NCBI GenBank assembly: GCA_036505275.1
Contig: DASXTS010000417.1
Span: 1-25,505, forward strand
From: DASXTS01 sp036505275
Lineage (GTDB): Bacteria > Actinomycetota > Actinomycetes > Mycobacteriales > Pseudonocardiaceae
DNA: 25,505 bases
Direction of reading: 5' to 3'
Position 1 is the stretch's first letter, and each line of letters begins with the position of its first letter. Position numbers and translations under genes: made by a program. The notes under the pieces are model-generated. The model was not told where the DNA came from. It ran no database searches and saw only the letters and a program-made list of their open reading frames with translations. Shown here in pieces: positions 9,233-16,811 of this stretch.

Positions 9233-9238
9233 TACTAT
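9233..9238 (+). promoter_or_regulatory. Candidate -10 element of the tatA promoter
   Basis: TACTAT (four of six to TATAAT, with the key T-A and final T) lies 28 bases before the tatA ATG. The short leader contains the GAGGAG ribosome site. No -35 is evident at a standard distance. Confidence 0.45.
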
Positions 9239-9266
9239 GCGGTGACAGGACCAACCGAGGAGCGTC

Positions 9267-9539
9267 ATGCCAAACCTGGGAACGCCCGAAATCATCATCA
9301 TCGCGCTGGTGATCGTGCTGCTGTTCGGCGCCAAGAAGCTCCCGGACGCGGCCCGTGGGCTCGGCCGGTCGCTGCGCATCTTCAAGGCCGAGACCAAGGG
9401 CCTTCGCGACGACGACGAGCCGGCGGACGAGGCGCCGCGGCAGTCGCTGCCGCCCGCCCAGAACGCCCACCAGAACGTCCAGCCCGGCCCGCAGGTCGCG
9501 GCCCCGCTCGAGCACGACATCAAGCGCGACCGCGCCTGA
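9267..9539 (+). CDS. tatA: Sec-independent protein translocase subunit TatA
   Basis: The 90-residue protein has the TatA plan: a short N-terminal membrane helix (GTPEIIIIALVIVLLFGAKK), the FGAKKLPDAARGLGRSLRIF hinge and amphipathic helix, and an acidic, disordered tail. TatA oligomers form or open the path by which TatC-bound, folded twin-arginine substrates cross the membrane. The ATG has a strong GAGGAG ribosome site. tatC follows 20 bases downstream, so both are one operon. This is the usual actinobacterial arrangement without tatB beside it. Confidence 0.96.
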   Translation: MPNLGTPEIIIIALVIVLLFGAKKLPDAARGLGRSLRIFKAETKGLRDDDEPADEAPRQSLPPAQNAHQNVQPGPQVAAPLEHDIKRDRA

Positions 9540-9559
9540 CCCTGCCCAGGTAGACGTCG

Positions 9560-10537
9560 GTGCGCATCCCGTTCCGCCGCGGATCGGGGCGGCGCCACTT
9601 TGGCCGTCGGCACAACCCCGACGGCACCATGACGCTCATCGAGCACCTGTACGAGCTGCGCTACCGGCTGAGCGTCGCGATCGTGGCCGTCCTGGTCGGC
9701 GGCATCGTCGGCTTTCTCTGGTTCCAGTACCGGCTGTTCGGACTGCCCAGCCTCGGCACCCTGCTCACCCAGCCGTACTGCCAACTGCCGGCGCCGCCGC
9801 GGGCCGACATCGGGGTGGACGGGCAGTGCCAGCTGCTGGCCACCGCGCCGTTCGAGGCGTTCATGCTGCAGCTCAAGGCCGGGGTGGCGGCCGGCGCGGT
9901 ATTGGCCTGCCCGGTCTGGCTGTACCAGCTCTGGGCCTTCATCACCCCCGGCCTGTACGAGCGCGAGCGCCGCTTCGCGATGAGTTTCGTCGGCGTCGCT
10001 GCCTTGCTGTTCGCCGGCGGCGCGCTGCTGGCATACGAAGTCGTCGCGAAGGGCCTGGAGGTGCTGCTGAGCTTCGGCGGCGGCCAGGTGGTCACCGCGC
10101 TCACCGGTGACCGCTACTTCAGCTTCATCCTGGCCATGCTGCTGATCTTCGGGGTGAGCTTCGAGCTGCCGGTGCTGGTGGTCATGCTGAACCGGGCCGG
10201 CGTGCTGAGCTACGCCCGGCTGCGGTCCTGGCTGCGCGGCATCGTGTTCGGCCTCTTCGTCTTCGCCGCGGTCGCGACCCCCAGCCAGGACCCCATTTCG
10301 ATGCTCGCCCTCGCCGGCGCGCTCACCATCCTGTTCCTGATCGCCCTCGTGATCGTCCGCTACCACGACCGTGGCGTCGCCAGGCGCCGGGCCGCCGAGG
10401 GCTGGGACGGCCTCAGCGACGACGAGCCGTCGCCACTGAGCTACAAGGTCGAGCCCGTCGAGCCGGCGCAACCGGTCGACCCCAGCACGGTGGACGCCAC
10501 CCGCGCCGATTCCGGCCGTTACGACGACGCCACCTGA
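9560..10537 (+). CDS. tatC: Twin-arginine translocase subunit TatC
   Basis: The 325-residue protein has the TatC signature NPDGTMTLIEHLYELRYRL before the first of six membrane segments, and conserved FEAFMLQLKAG and FGVSFELPVLVVML stretches with their glutamates. TatC recognises the twin-arginine signal peptide and recruits TatA. The first extracytoplasmic loop holds two cysteines (CQLPAPP and GQCQLL), common in actinobacterial TatC and possibly a disulfide. The C-terminal cytoplasmic tail is acidic and Pro-rich. The GTG start has AGGT upstream; the long N-terminus with RIPFRRGSGRRHFGRRHNPD is positively charged as in relatives. The following 325 bases hold no clear gene, so the tat operon probably ends here. 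Confidence 0.96.
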   Translation: MRIPFRRGSGRRHFGRRHNPDGTMTLIEHLYELRYRLSVAIVAVLVGGIVGFLWFQYRLFGLPSLGTLLTQPYCQLPAPPRADIGVDGQCQLLATAPFEAFMLQLKAGVAAGAVLACPVWLYQLWAFITPGLYERERRFAMSFVGVAALLFAGGALLAYEVVAKGLEVLLSFGGGQVVTALTGDRYFSFILAMLLIFGVSFELPVLVVMLNRAGVLSYARLRSWLRGIVFGLFVFAAVATPSQDPISMLALAGALTILFLIALVIVRYHDRGVARRRAAEGWDGLSDDEPSPLSYKVEPVEPAQPVDPSTVDATRADSGRYDDAT

Positions 10538-10862
10538 GTCTGGTCGCTCTTAATTGCGGCTCACACTGAATCGCCCGTCGGTTCGGAACGGGCTCGGAGC
10601 GTGGCGCGCGTACGCTGCCAACCCGACATTGCGCCGTTTGTGTTCGCAGCGCAGCGTCCCGGCCTCCCGGCCGGCCGACAGGAAAGGCCGATCAGCGTGA
10701 CAGGCCGGACTGGGTGCGGCTGGCTTGCGTGTCGTCCTGCTGGACCGGATATCGTGTTGCTTCGAGTGATAGGTCGCCAACGCGCCAACCTGGCCGGCCG
10801 GCCGGGTCACAAGACGGGTTTCAGCCCACGGTACGCGATTTCTCCAAGCGTAGGAGGCGCAC
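10538..10862. other. Non-coding stretch after tatC
   Basis: These 325 bases hold no convincing gene: the open frames on both strands have no ribosome site or recognisable protein pattern. Near the tatC end is a modest hairpin (10573-10593). Repeated GGCCGGCC-type palindromes appear around 10660-10675 and 10793-10805. The right end carries the ribosome site AGGAGG (10851-10856) of the next gene. It marks the left edge of a section that looks less GC-rich than its neighbours. Confidence 0.5.
10573..10593 (+). terminator. Weak terminator-like hairpin after tatC
   Basis: GCCCGT (10573-10578) pairs with ACGGGC (10588-10593) across a nine-base loop, 35 bases after the tatC stop. There is no T-tract, so it is only a weak candidate. 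Confidence 0.25.
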
Positions 10863-11711
10863 ATGCTCGGCGGAGTTCGAAGTCAGCAGGCCGATACAAC
10901 CACCCCCGCGCCGACGACCGTTGATTCCGCGGGATCATTGCCGAACTGGCTGCTGGTTGCCTTATTGGTCCTTGTTGCGCTCGTAATCATCGGCATGTTC
11001 ACGTTAACGCTGTACAACTTGAGCGCTCCGCGATCCACTTTGAAGAACATCATGGGTCTCAAACCAAGGCTCCGCAAGCTCAGCCCTGAAGATCGGGAAC
11101 GACAGGCGCGCATGGACAACCTCCTCGGCCTTGGCGGCGCCGCTAGCATGCAGCAGCGGCAGGCGCTATCACCACCCCTGATAGAAGCGCTCAGTAGGTC
11201 GGCCCGCGTCGGGAACCGGACGACCCGCACCACCCTCGCGATCACCGGATTTTCACTACTCGGCATTGTAGTTGTCGGGATCTTTGGGCTGTCCGGGCAG
11301 GGCGTGCGCGACCTTCGGAGCCAGGTTGTGGCCGCGGTGTCGACTCTGGTTGCCGCCATTGTGGGCTTCTACTTCGGATCACAGTCCACGCGGAACACGC
11401 CGAGCGGTCAGCAAAGAGCCCAGAACGGCGCGACTACGACTGGGACTGCGCCAATCCTTACCGGCCCTTCTGAAGCGCGGTTCACCGTTGGCGCCGAGGA
11501 TAGGTATAGGCCAACCCTGCTGTCCGGGACACCGGCGCCGAAGGTCAAGGTGACCTCGGGGTCACTGCCGGCGGAGCTGACGTTGGACGAGGCCACCGGC
11601 GAGCTAAGTGGCACCCCCACCGGGCCAGGGAGGTACGACATCGTGCTGACCGCCAGCAACGGCATCAGTCCCGATGCGACGCTCAGCGTCGCATTGCTCG
11701 TGGTCCCCTGA
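10863..11711 (+). CDS. Three-span membrane protein with C-terminal putative Ig (He_PIG-like) domain, function unknown
   Basis: The 282-residue protein has no function I recognise. It has a Thr/Pro-rich start, a membrane helix at 28-51 (LPNWLLVALLVLVALVIIGM), and a basic, probably cytoplasmic segment (about 60-120). Two further helices follow at about 124-144 and 153-173, then a short Gln/Thr linker. Residues about 198-282 match the putative Ig / He_PIG pattern: SGSLPAELTLDEATGELSG, TPTGPGRYDIVLTASNG. With three helices, the Ig domain lies on the opposite side to the N-terminus, presumably outside. The ATG has AGGAGG before it, and a hairpin follows the stop. Codons look less GC-biased than in flanking genes, and an IS30 fragment lies downstream, so acquisition by transfer is plausible. 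Confidence 0.75.
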   Translation: MLGGVRSQQADTTTPAPTTVDSAGSLPNWLLVALLVLVALVIIGMFTLTLYNLSAPRSTLKNIMGLKPRLRKLSPEDRERQARMDNLLGLGGAASMQQRQALSPPLIEALSRSARVGNRTTRTTLAITGFSLLGIVVVGIFGLSGQGVRDLRSQVVAAVSTLVAAIVGFYFGSQSTRNTPSGQQRAQNGATTTGTAPILTGPSEARFTVGAEDRYRPTLLSGTPAPKVKVTSGSLPAELTLDEATGELSGTPTGPGRYDIVLTASNGISPDATLSVALLVVP

Positions 11712-11713
11712 AT

Positions 11714-11738
11714 GTTCGGGCCAGGGTGCCGCCTGAAC
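11714..11738 (+). terminator. Terminator-like hairpin after the Ig-domain gene
   Basis: GTTCGGGC (11714-11721) pairs with GCCTGAAC (11731-11738) over eight positions with one G-T wobble and a nine-base loop. It starts two bases after the stop codon. No T-tract follows, which is common for actinobacterial terminators. Confidence 0.45.
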
Positions 11739-11924
11739 CTCTAGCGGCGTGACGCGATGGTAGGCGCACCATGAACTCACGGATCGGTCGCGGCAGGATC
11801 GTGGCGGACGACGAGGCGTTCCTCGGCGCGGCCGGTCACGCTCTCCTACGTGACACAAGGAGTCGCTGCCGCCAACGCGAGAACCGCTCCTACGTCGGCG
11901 GCGAGCCTGCTTCCACCGTTTGGG

Positions 11925-12100
11925 ATCAAGCGCTGCTGCGCGAATACCTCCCGAAGGGGCACCGAGGTCACCGACGATCAAACCTACCTCGACCTCGTGC
12001 CCGCGAACTCAACAACAGACCACGCCGTATCCTCGGCTACCGAACCCCAGCAGAAGTCTTCGCCCACCTCCTCGCCACCTCGATTGTTACCACCGGCTGA
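11925..12100 (+). pseudogene. IS30-family transposase C-terminal remnant
   Basis: The tail of an IS30-type transposase can be read only by switching frames. One frame gives ALLREYLPKG (about 11930-11959), a second gives GTEVTDDQTYLDLV (11958-11999), and the first resumes with RELNNRPRRILGYRTPAEVF and ends at a TGA at 12098-12100. LLREYLPKGT and ELNNRPRK.LG..TPAE are hallmark motifs of IS30 transposases around the last catalytic glutamate. The catalytic core and N-terminal helix-turn-helix are gone, and the sequence upstream of 11925 is no longer recognisable. This is therefore a dead fragment and not a mobile element. Sequence from 11739 to 11925 shows nothing I can identify. Confidence 0.75.
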
Positions 12101-12112
12101 TACCGCCGGTGG
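12090..12112. repeat. Perfect 8-bp inverted repeat at the end of the IS30 remnant
   Basis: CCACCGGC (12090-12097) and GCCGGTGG (12105-12112) are perfect inverted copies around a seven-base loop that contains the remnant's stop codon. It lies just before the -10 of the lipid kinase gene, so it could end transcription coming from the islet, or be part of the old element end. Confidence 0.45.
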
Positions 12113-12116
12113 CTTC

Positions 12117-12122
12117 TACGAT
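12117..12122 (+). promoter_or_regulatory. -10 element of the lipid kinase gene
   Basis: TACGAT ends eight bases before the GTG at 12131, again a leaderless-type spacing. No ribosome site is seen between them. Confidence 0.5.
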
Positions 12123-12130
12123 CGGCGGCC

Positions 12131-13030
12131 GTGCGGGCAATGCTGGTGGTGAACCCCGCGTCGGGGCTGGGCGCCGGCCGCAGGGCGGCCGACGGGGTGG
12201 CTGTCACCCTGCGGGCGGCCGTCGACCGGCTCGATGTGCACGTCGCCACCGACCCGGAAAACACCCTGGCGGCCGCGCAGCGCGCGGTCGAGGAACGGTA
12301 CGACGTGCTGGCGGTGCTCGGCGGCGATGGCACCGTGCACCTAGCGCTGCAGCCGTGTGCGCAGAGCAGGACGGCGCTTGCTGTGATTCCGGCCGGCACC
12401 GGCAATGACCTGGCGATCTGCCTCGGGCTGCCGGCCGACCCGCAGCACGCGGCGTCCGCGGTGGCCGCCGGCCTGACAACGGGCCACACCCGCGAGGTGG
12501 ACCTCGGCCGGATCCGTGGTGGCCGGTGGTTCGCCACGGTGCTGTGCGCCGGGTTCGACTCCATGGTCAACGAGCGGGCCAACCGGATGCGCTGGCCGGC
12601 CGGGCCAAGGCGGTACGACCTGGCGATCTTCGCCGAGCTGGCGAGGCTGCGGTCTTATCCGCTGACCGTCGAGACGGAGGACGGCCGGCGCGACATGCAG
12701 GCCACAATGATCTCGGTCGGCAACACTGCCAGCTACGGCGGCGGCCTCAAGATCTGCCGGGACGCCGTCATGGACGACGGCATGTTCGATGTCACCGTGG
12801 TGGGTCGGATCAGCCGGCGCCGGCTGGTGCGGATCTTCCCGACGGTGCGCGAGGGCCGGCACATGGACGAGCCGGAGGTGAGCACGCTGCGCGCCCGCGA
12901 GGTGCGTATCTCTGGCTACAGCGGCTGGGTGACCTACGCCGACGGCGAGCGGCAGGGCCCGCTGCCAATGACCGCGGAGTGCGTGCCCGCGGCGATCCGG
13001 GTGGTCACGGCGGGGCCGGCCAGCACCTGA
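12131..13030 (+). CDS. YegS/Rv2252/BmrU-type diacylglycerol (lipid) kinase
   Basis: The 299-residue protein belongs to the DAGK-catalytic family. MRAMLVVNPASGLGAGRRA starts the fold, LAVLGGDGTVHLAL holds the nucleotide-binding GGDGT (64-68), and VIPAGTGNDLAICLGLP (86-101) is the second signature. AGFDSMVNERANRM, VGNTASYGGGLKIC and DDGMFDVTVV continue the conserved C-terminal sandwich. Such enzymes phosphorylate diacylglycerol or related lipids with ATP, feeding phospholipid or glycolipid recycling (Rv2252 in mycobacteria). The GTG was chosen because the conserved N-terminus begins there. It lies upstream of the helicase in the same direction, separated by 223 bases with a strong hairpin. The exact lipid substrate is unknown. 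Confidence 0.92.
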   Translation: MRAMLVVNPASGLGAGRRAADGVAVTLRAAVDRLDVHVATDPENTLAAAQRAVEERYDVLAVLGGDGTVHLALQPCAQSRTALAVIPAGTGNDLAICLGLPADPQHAASAVAAGLTTGHTREVDLGRIRGGRWFATVLCAGFDSMVNERANRMRWPAGPRRYDLAIFAELARLRSYPLTVETEDGRRDMQATMISVGNTASYGGGLKICRDAVMDDGMFDVTVVGRISRRRLVRIFPTVREGRHMDEPEVSTLRAREVRISGYSGWVTYADGERQGPLPMTAECVPAAIRVVTAGPAST

Positions 13031-13146
13031 CAGTGCCCGCCCCGCAGGGAACCCGCCAGAACGCCGTGATCGCCCGCTCAATCCGCACAGGCCAGCACGC
13101 CATGAACCTGACCCATCGTCCCGGAATCCGGCAACCACCCGTCCTC

Positions 13147-13167
13147 ACCTGGGGGTTTCCCCCAGGT
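13147..13167. terminator. Strong 9-bp hairpin between lipid kinase and helicase genes
   Basis: ACCTGGGGG (13147-13155) and CCCCCAGGT (13159-13167) form a perfect inverted repeat with a three-base TTT loop. It lies 117 bases after the kinase stop and 87 before the helicase start. No T-tract follows. It is either a terminator of the actinobacterial type or a copy of a dispersed palindromic repeat. Confidence 0.55.
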
Positions 13168-13240
13168 CTCCGGCAAGGCGGCGATGAGGCCGGGCGGTAT
13201 GCGGCCGGGCGGGCGGGCAACGAGCGGGGCGCGAATGTGA

Positions 13241-13246
13241 CAGCCT
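13241..13246 (+). promoter_or_regulatory. Candidate -10 of a leaderless helicase promoter
   Basis: CAGCCT keeps the A2 and T6 positions of a -10 hexamer and ends exactly seven bases before the GTG at 13254, as at other genes here. GGAGAG between them is too close to the GTG to act as a ribosome site. Confidence 0.35.
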
Positions 13247-13253
13247 GGAGAGT

Positions 13254-15986
13254 GTGCCGACGCCAGCCACGCCAGCGCAGGCCTACGCCGCCGCGCGCAG
13301 CCGGGCGCGCTACCCCAGACTGACCGAGTTCACCGGGCGGCTGCCGTTCGAGCTGGACGAGTTCCAGGTCACCGCGTGCCGGGCGTTGGAGGAGGGGCAC
13401 GGCGTGCTGGTGTGCGCGCCCACCGGGGCCGGCAAGACGGTGGTCGGCGAGTTCGCCGTGCACCTGGCGCTGGCCGAGGGCCGCAAGTGCTTCTACACCA
13501 CGCCGATCAAGGCACTGTCGAACCAGAAGTACGCCGACCTGGTCGCGGTGCACGGCGGCGCCGCGGTGGGCCTGCTCACCGGCGACATCTCGATCAACGG
13601 GAACGCCCGGATCGTGGTGATGACCACCGAGGTGCTGCGCAACATGCTGTACGCGGAGTCCACCACGGTGGACGGCCTCGGGTACGTCGTGATGGACGAG
13701 GTGCACTACCTCGCCGACAAGTTCCGCGGCGCGGTGTGGGAGGAGGTCATCCTGCACCTGCCGCAGCACGTGCGGCTGGCCAGCCTGAGCGCGACCGTGA
13801 GCAATGCCGAGGAGTTCGGCGAGTGGCTGGTCGCGGTGCGCGGCGACACCGCGGTTGTGGTCGACGAGCACCGGCCGGTACCGCTGTGGCAGCACATGCA
13901 GGTCGGCTCGCGGATGTTCGATCTGTTCGGCGGGGAATCGGGCGGCGAACTGCGGATCGAGCCGAACCTGCTCAAGTACACCGAGGAAGTGGAGCGGCAC
14001 CTCTCGCCGTGGGCCCGCGGCCGCCGCGGCGGCTTTGGTGCTGGCTCGGGGACGCGGGGTTTTCGGCCGCCGTCACGGGTGGACGTGGTCGAGCGGCTCG
14101 ACCGGGCCGGGCTGCTGCCGGCCATCACGTTCATCTTCTCGCGGGCCGGGTGCGACGCCGCGGTCACCCAGTGCCTGCGGACCGGGGTGCGGCTCACCAC
14201 ACCGGAGGAGACGGCGGAGATCCGCCGCATCGTGGACGCCCAGACCGCCGAGCTGCCGGACGGCGACCTCGCCGTGCTCGGCTACTGGGAGTGGCGGGAG
14301 GCGCTGGAGCGGGGCATTGCGGCCCACCACGCCGGGCTGCTGCCGGCGTTCAAGCAGACCGTCGAGGAGCTCTTCGTCCGCGGCCTGGTGAAGACCGTGT
14401 TCGCCACCGAGACGCTCGCCCTCGGCATCAACATGCCGGCCCGCACAGTCGTGCTGGAGCGGCTGGTGAAGTTCAACGGCGAGGCCCACGTCGAGCTGAC
14501 CCCGGGGGAGTACACCCAGCTCACCGGGCGCGCCGGGCGGCGGGGCATCGACATCGAGGGGCACGCCGTCGTGGTCTGGCAGCCCGGCATGGACCCCAAA
14601 CAGGTGGCCGGCCTGGCCTCCACCCGCACCTACCCGCTGCGCTCGTCGTTCCGGCCGGGCTACAACATGGCGGTCAACCTGGTCGCCCGGCTCGGCGCCG
14701 AGCCGGCCAGGCAGCTGCTGGAGCAGTCGCTCGCGCAGTTTCAGGCCGACCGGTCGGTGGTCGGGCTGGCCAGGCGGATCGAGCGCAACGAGGAGGCGGT
14801 GGCCGGCTACGCCGAGTCCATGGAGTGCCACCTCGGCGACTTCGCCGAGTACGCCACGCTGCGCCGCAAGATCGCCGACCGGGAGCGGGCGCTGGCCCGC
14901 TCGGCCAGCACCGAACGTCGGGCGGAGGCCGCCAAGTCGCTGAGCACGTTGCAACGCGGCGACGTGATCGCCGTGCCGAGCGGTCGGCGCTCCGGGCTGG
15001 CCGTGGTGCTCGACCCCGGGCTGGAGCCCGACGGCGAGGCCCGCCCGCTGGTCCTCACCGAGGACCGCTGGGCCGGCCGGCTGACCGCGCACGACTTCAC
15101 CACCCCGGTGCAGGTGCTCGGCCGGATGCGGCTGCCGAAGCGGGTCGAGCACCGGGTGCCGCGGGTCCGGCGCGACCTGGCGTCCGCACTGCGCAACACC
15201 GGCATCGTGGCTCCCTCCCGTCGCCGCCGGTCCGACGCCGCGGACGACACCGAGCTGGCCACGCTGCGCGCGGCACTGCGGGCACACCCGTGCCACGGCT
15301 GCGCCGACCGCGAGGAGCACGCCCGCTGGGCCGAGCGGTATCTGCGGCTGGCCAGGGAGACCGAGCAGCTGCGGCAGCGGGTGGCGGCCACCACCCACTC
15401 GCTGGCCCGCGCATTCGACCGGATCCGCGCGCTACTCACCGAGCGCGGCTACCTCGGGCCCGGCGACACGGTCACGTCGCATGGGCGGACGCTGGCCCGG
15501 CTGTACAGCGAGTCCGACCTGCTGGCCGCGGAATGCCTTCGGTCCGGGGTGTGGGACAACCTGGACGCCCCGTCGCTGGCTGCGGTTGTTTCCGCGCTGG
15601 TGTTCGAGTCCCGCCGCGACGTCGCGGGTGCGCCTCGGGTGCCGGGCGGCCCGGTCACCGACGCGCTCGAGCACACGATGCGCATCTGGGCCGGCCTGGA
15701 GGACGACGAGCGGCGGCACCGGGTGGAGCGCACCCGCGAGCCCGACCTCGGCTTTGCCTGGCCGGTGTACCGCTGGGCCCGTGGCGAGTCGCTCACCGCG
15801 GTGCTCACCGCCGCCGAGCAGAACGGCCAGGAGCTCTCTGCCGGCGACTTCGTCCGGTGGTGCCGGCAGGTCGTCGACCTGCTCGATCAGCTTCGCGTGG
15901 TGCCCGGCGTGGCGGCCTCCGTCGCCACGGCCGCCGAGCGGGCGATCACCTCACTGCGCCGGGGCGTGGTGGCGCTGGGCACCTGA
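13254..15986 (+). CDS. helY: HelY/Ski2-Mtr4-like superfamily 2 RNA helicase
   Basis: The 910-residue protein is a DExH helicase. Walker A is APTGAGKT (55-62), motif Ib includes TTPIKALSNQK, the DEVH box is at 148-151, and motif III is SAT (179-181). The second RecA domain contains AAHHAGLLPAFKQTVEELF, VFATETLALGINMPARTVVL and the motif VI stretch TQLTGRAGRRGIDIEG. The C-terminal half matches the DSHCT region of Ski2/Mtr4 enzymes. Mycobacterial HelY sits in the same place downstream of tatC and is thought to act in RNA turnover or ribosome assembly. A four-cysteine/His-like patch (HPCHGCADREEHARW) lies in the C-terminal half. The last codons are inside a 15-bp tandem repeat. Confidence 0.94.
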   Translation: MPTPATPAQAYAAARSRARYPRLTEFTGRLPFELDEFQVTACRALEEGHGVLVCAPTGAGKTVVGEFAVHLALAEGRKCFYTTPIKALSNQKYADLVAVHGGAAVGLLTGDISINGNARIVVMTTEVLRNMLYAESTTVDGLGYVVMDEVHYLADKFRGAVWEEVILHLPQHVRLASLSATVSNAEEFGEWLVAVRGDTAVVVDEHRPVPLWQHMQVGSRMFDLFGGESGGELRIEPNLLKYTEEVERHLSPWARGRRGGFGAGSGTRGFRPPSRVDVVERLDRAGLLPAITFIFSRAGCDAAVTQCLRTGVRLTTPEETAEIRRIVDAQTAELPDGDLAVLGYWEWREALERGIAAHHAGLLPAFKQTVEELFVRGLVKTVFATETLALGINMPARTVVLERLVKFNGEAHVELTPGEYTQLTGRAGRRGIDIEGHAVVVWQPGMDPKQVAGLASTRTYPLRSSFRPGYNMAVNLVARLGAEPARQLLEQSLAQFQADRSVVGLARRIERNEEAVAGYAESMECHLGDFAEYATLRRKIADRERALARSASTERRAEAAKSLSTLQRGDVIAVPSGRRSGLAVVLDPGLEPDGEARPLVLTEDRWAGRLTAHDFTTPVQVLGRMRLPKRVEHRVPRVRRDLASALRNTGIVAPSRRRRSDAADDTELATLRAALRAHPCHGCADREEHARWAERYLRLARETEQLRQRVAATTHSLARAFDRIRALLTERGYLGPGDTVTSHGRTLARLYSESDLLAAECLRSGVWDNLDAPSLAAVVSALVFESRRDVAGAPRVPGGPVTDALEHTMRIWAGLEDDERRHRVERTREPDLGFAWPVYRWARGESLTAVLTAAEQNGQELSAGDFVRWCRQVVDLLDQLRVVPGVAASVATAAERAITSLRRGVVALGT

Positions 15987-16010
15987 TTGTTGGGCACCTG
16001 ATTGTTGGGT
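15976..16010. repeat. 15-bp tandem repeat across the helicase stop codon
   Basis: The unit TGGGCACCTGATTGT occurs at 15976-15990 and again at 15991-16005, followed by a partial third copy (TGGGT). The helicase stop codon TGA lies in the first unit, so the second copy is non-coding. It looks like a recent local duplication. Confidence 0.85.
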
Positions 16011-16071
16011 CGCTGAGCCGTGCTGTGGTTTGATCGCGGCCGGAGGCCCATGCTGTCCACGGAGGCGCACG

Positions 16072-16779
16072 ATGTCCAGCCCGCACGGTTCCAACGGCGG
16101 CGACGAAACCGACCGGGGCCAGCAGCCGGAGGACGGGTTTGGTGGTCGCCAGGGCGAGCAGCCGTCCTACGGCGGGTACTACAGCCAGCCGGGACAGCAG
16201 CCGTACGGGGAGCAGTCCTACGGCGGGCAGCAGTACGGACAGCCGGGCCAGTACGGCCAACCAGGCCAGTACGGCGGGTACGAGCAGCCGGGCCAGTACG
16301 GACAGCCCGGCCAGTACGGACAGGCGGGCCAGTACGGGCAGCCGGGCCAGTACGGGCAGGCCGGCCAGTACGGACAGCCCGGCCAGTACGGGCAGGCCGG
16401 CCAGCCGTACCCGCAGCCGGGGCAGCAGTGGCAGTACCCGCCTGCCCCGCCACCGGCGAAGAAGAAACGCTCGGCGCTGCCCTGGATCCTGCTCGTGATC
16501 GGCGTTCTGGTGATCGCCGGCGGGGCAGTCGTGGTGCTCGCGGCCAGCGGCACGCTCGGCAGGACCACCTTCGACAAGGTGGCCGTGCAGGACGGCGTCA
16601 AGAAGATCCTCACCGAGAATTACAAGAAGAACGTCACGACGGTCAACTGCCCGGCCGGGCAGGAGGTCAAGGCTGGTCGGACGTTCACCTGCACCGCGAA
16701 CGTCGACGGCCAGGAACGCCAGGTCACCATCACGATCAAGACCGACAGCGGCGAGTACGAGGTCGGCGAGCCGAAGTAA
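16072..16779 (+). CDS. Repeat-rich single-span membrane protein with DUF4333-like C-terminal domain
   Basis: The 235-residue protein has three parts. Residues 1-130 are Gln/Gly/Tyr/Pro-rich and disordered, with repeated GQYGQPGQYGQA units at about 55-110. A KKKRSALPWILL stop-transfer and a membrane helix follow (about 136-157). The outer C-terminal domain (about 163-235) carries TTFDKVAVQDGVKKILTENY and NCPAGQEVKAGRTFTCTA with cysteines 193 and 207, the layout of DUF4333 domains of actinobacteria. The topology would put the low-complexity part in the cytoplasm. The ATG has GGAGG (16061-16065) upstream. No function is established for this domain; the two cysteines probably form a disulfide. 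It stands between the helicase and the Eis-type gene, all on one strand. Confidence 0.85.
   Translation: MSSPHGSNGGDETDRGQQPEDGFGGRQGEQPSYGGYYSQPGQQPYGEQSYGGQQYGQPGQYGQPGQYGGYEQPGQYGQPGQYGQAGQYGQPGQYGQAGQYGQPGQYGQAGQPYPQPGQQWQYPPAPPPAKKKRSALPWILLVIGVLVIAGGAVVVLAASGTLGRTTFDKVAVQDGVKKILTENYKKNVTTVNCPAGQEVKAGRTFTCTANVDGQERQVTITIKTDSGEYEVGEPK
16234..16401 (+). repeat. 18-bp coding tandem repeats (Gly-Gln-Tyr-Gly-Gln-Pro/Ala)
   Basis: The unit GGCCAGTACGG(A/G/C)CAG(C/G)C recurs about eight to nine times with small changes, encoding GQYGQP or GQYGQA. The last six units alternate Pro and Ala versions, suggesting 36-bp duplications. Copy number is likely to vary between strains. Confidence 0.85.
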
Positions 16780-16811
16780 CCCGCTCGCGGGATGTCGGCC
16801 CCGCGAGCACG

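Noticed and set aside
10550..10864. 104-codon minus-strand frame between tatC and the Ig-domain gene
   Set aside because: No ribosome site, no domain and atypical composition; treated as non-coding, although a small gene cannot be fully excluded.
11771..12100. An intact 109-residue gene after the Ig-domain gene
   Set aside because: Only its second half resembles IS30 transposase, and that match needs an excursion into another frame, so it is a remnant and not a gene.
14073..15398. 441-codon minus-strand frame inside the helicase gene
   Set aside because: It is fully antisense to a helicase with intact motifs; composition is typical of a shadow frame.
16234..16401. CRISPR-like array
   Set aside because: The regular units are directly tandem, in frame and encode GQYGQP/A; there are no unique spacers.
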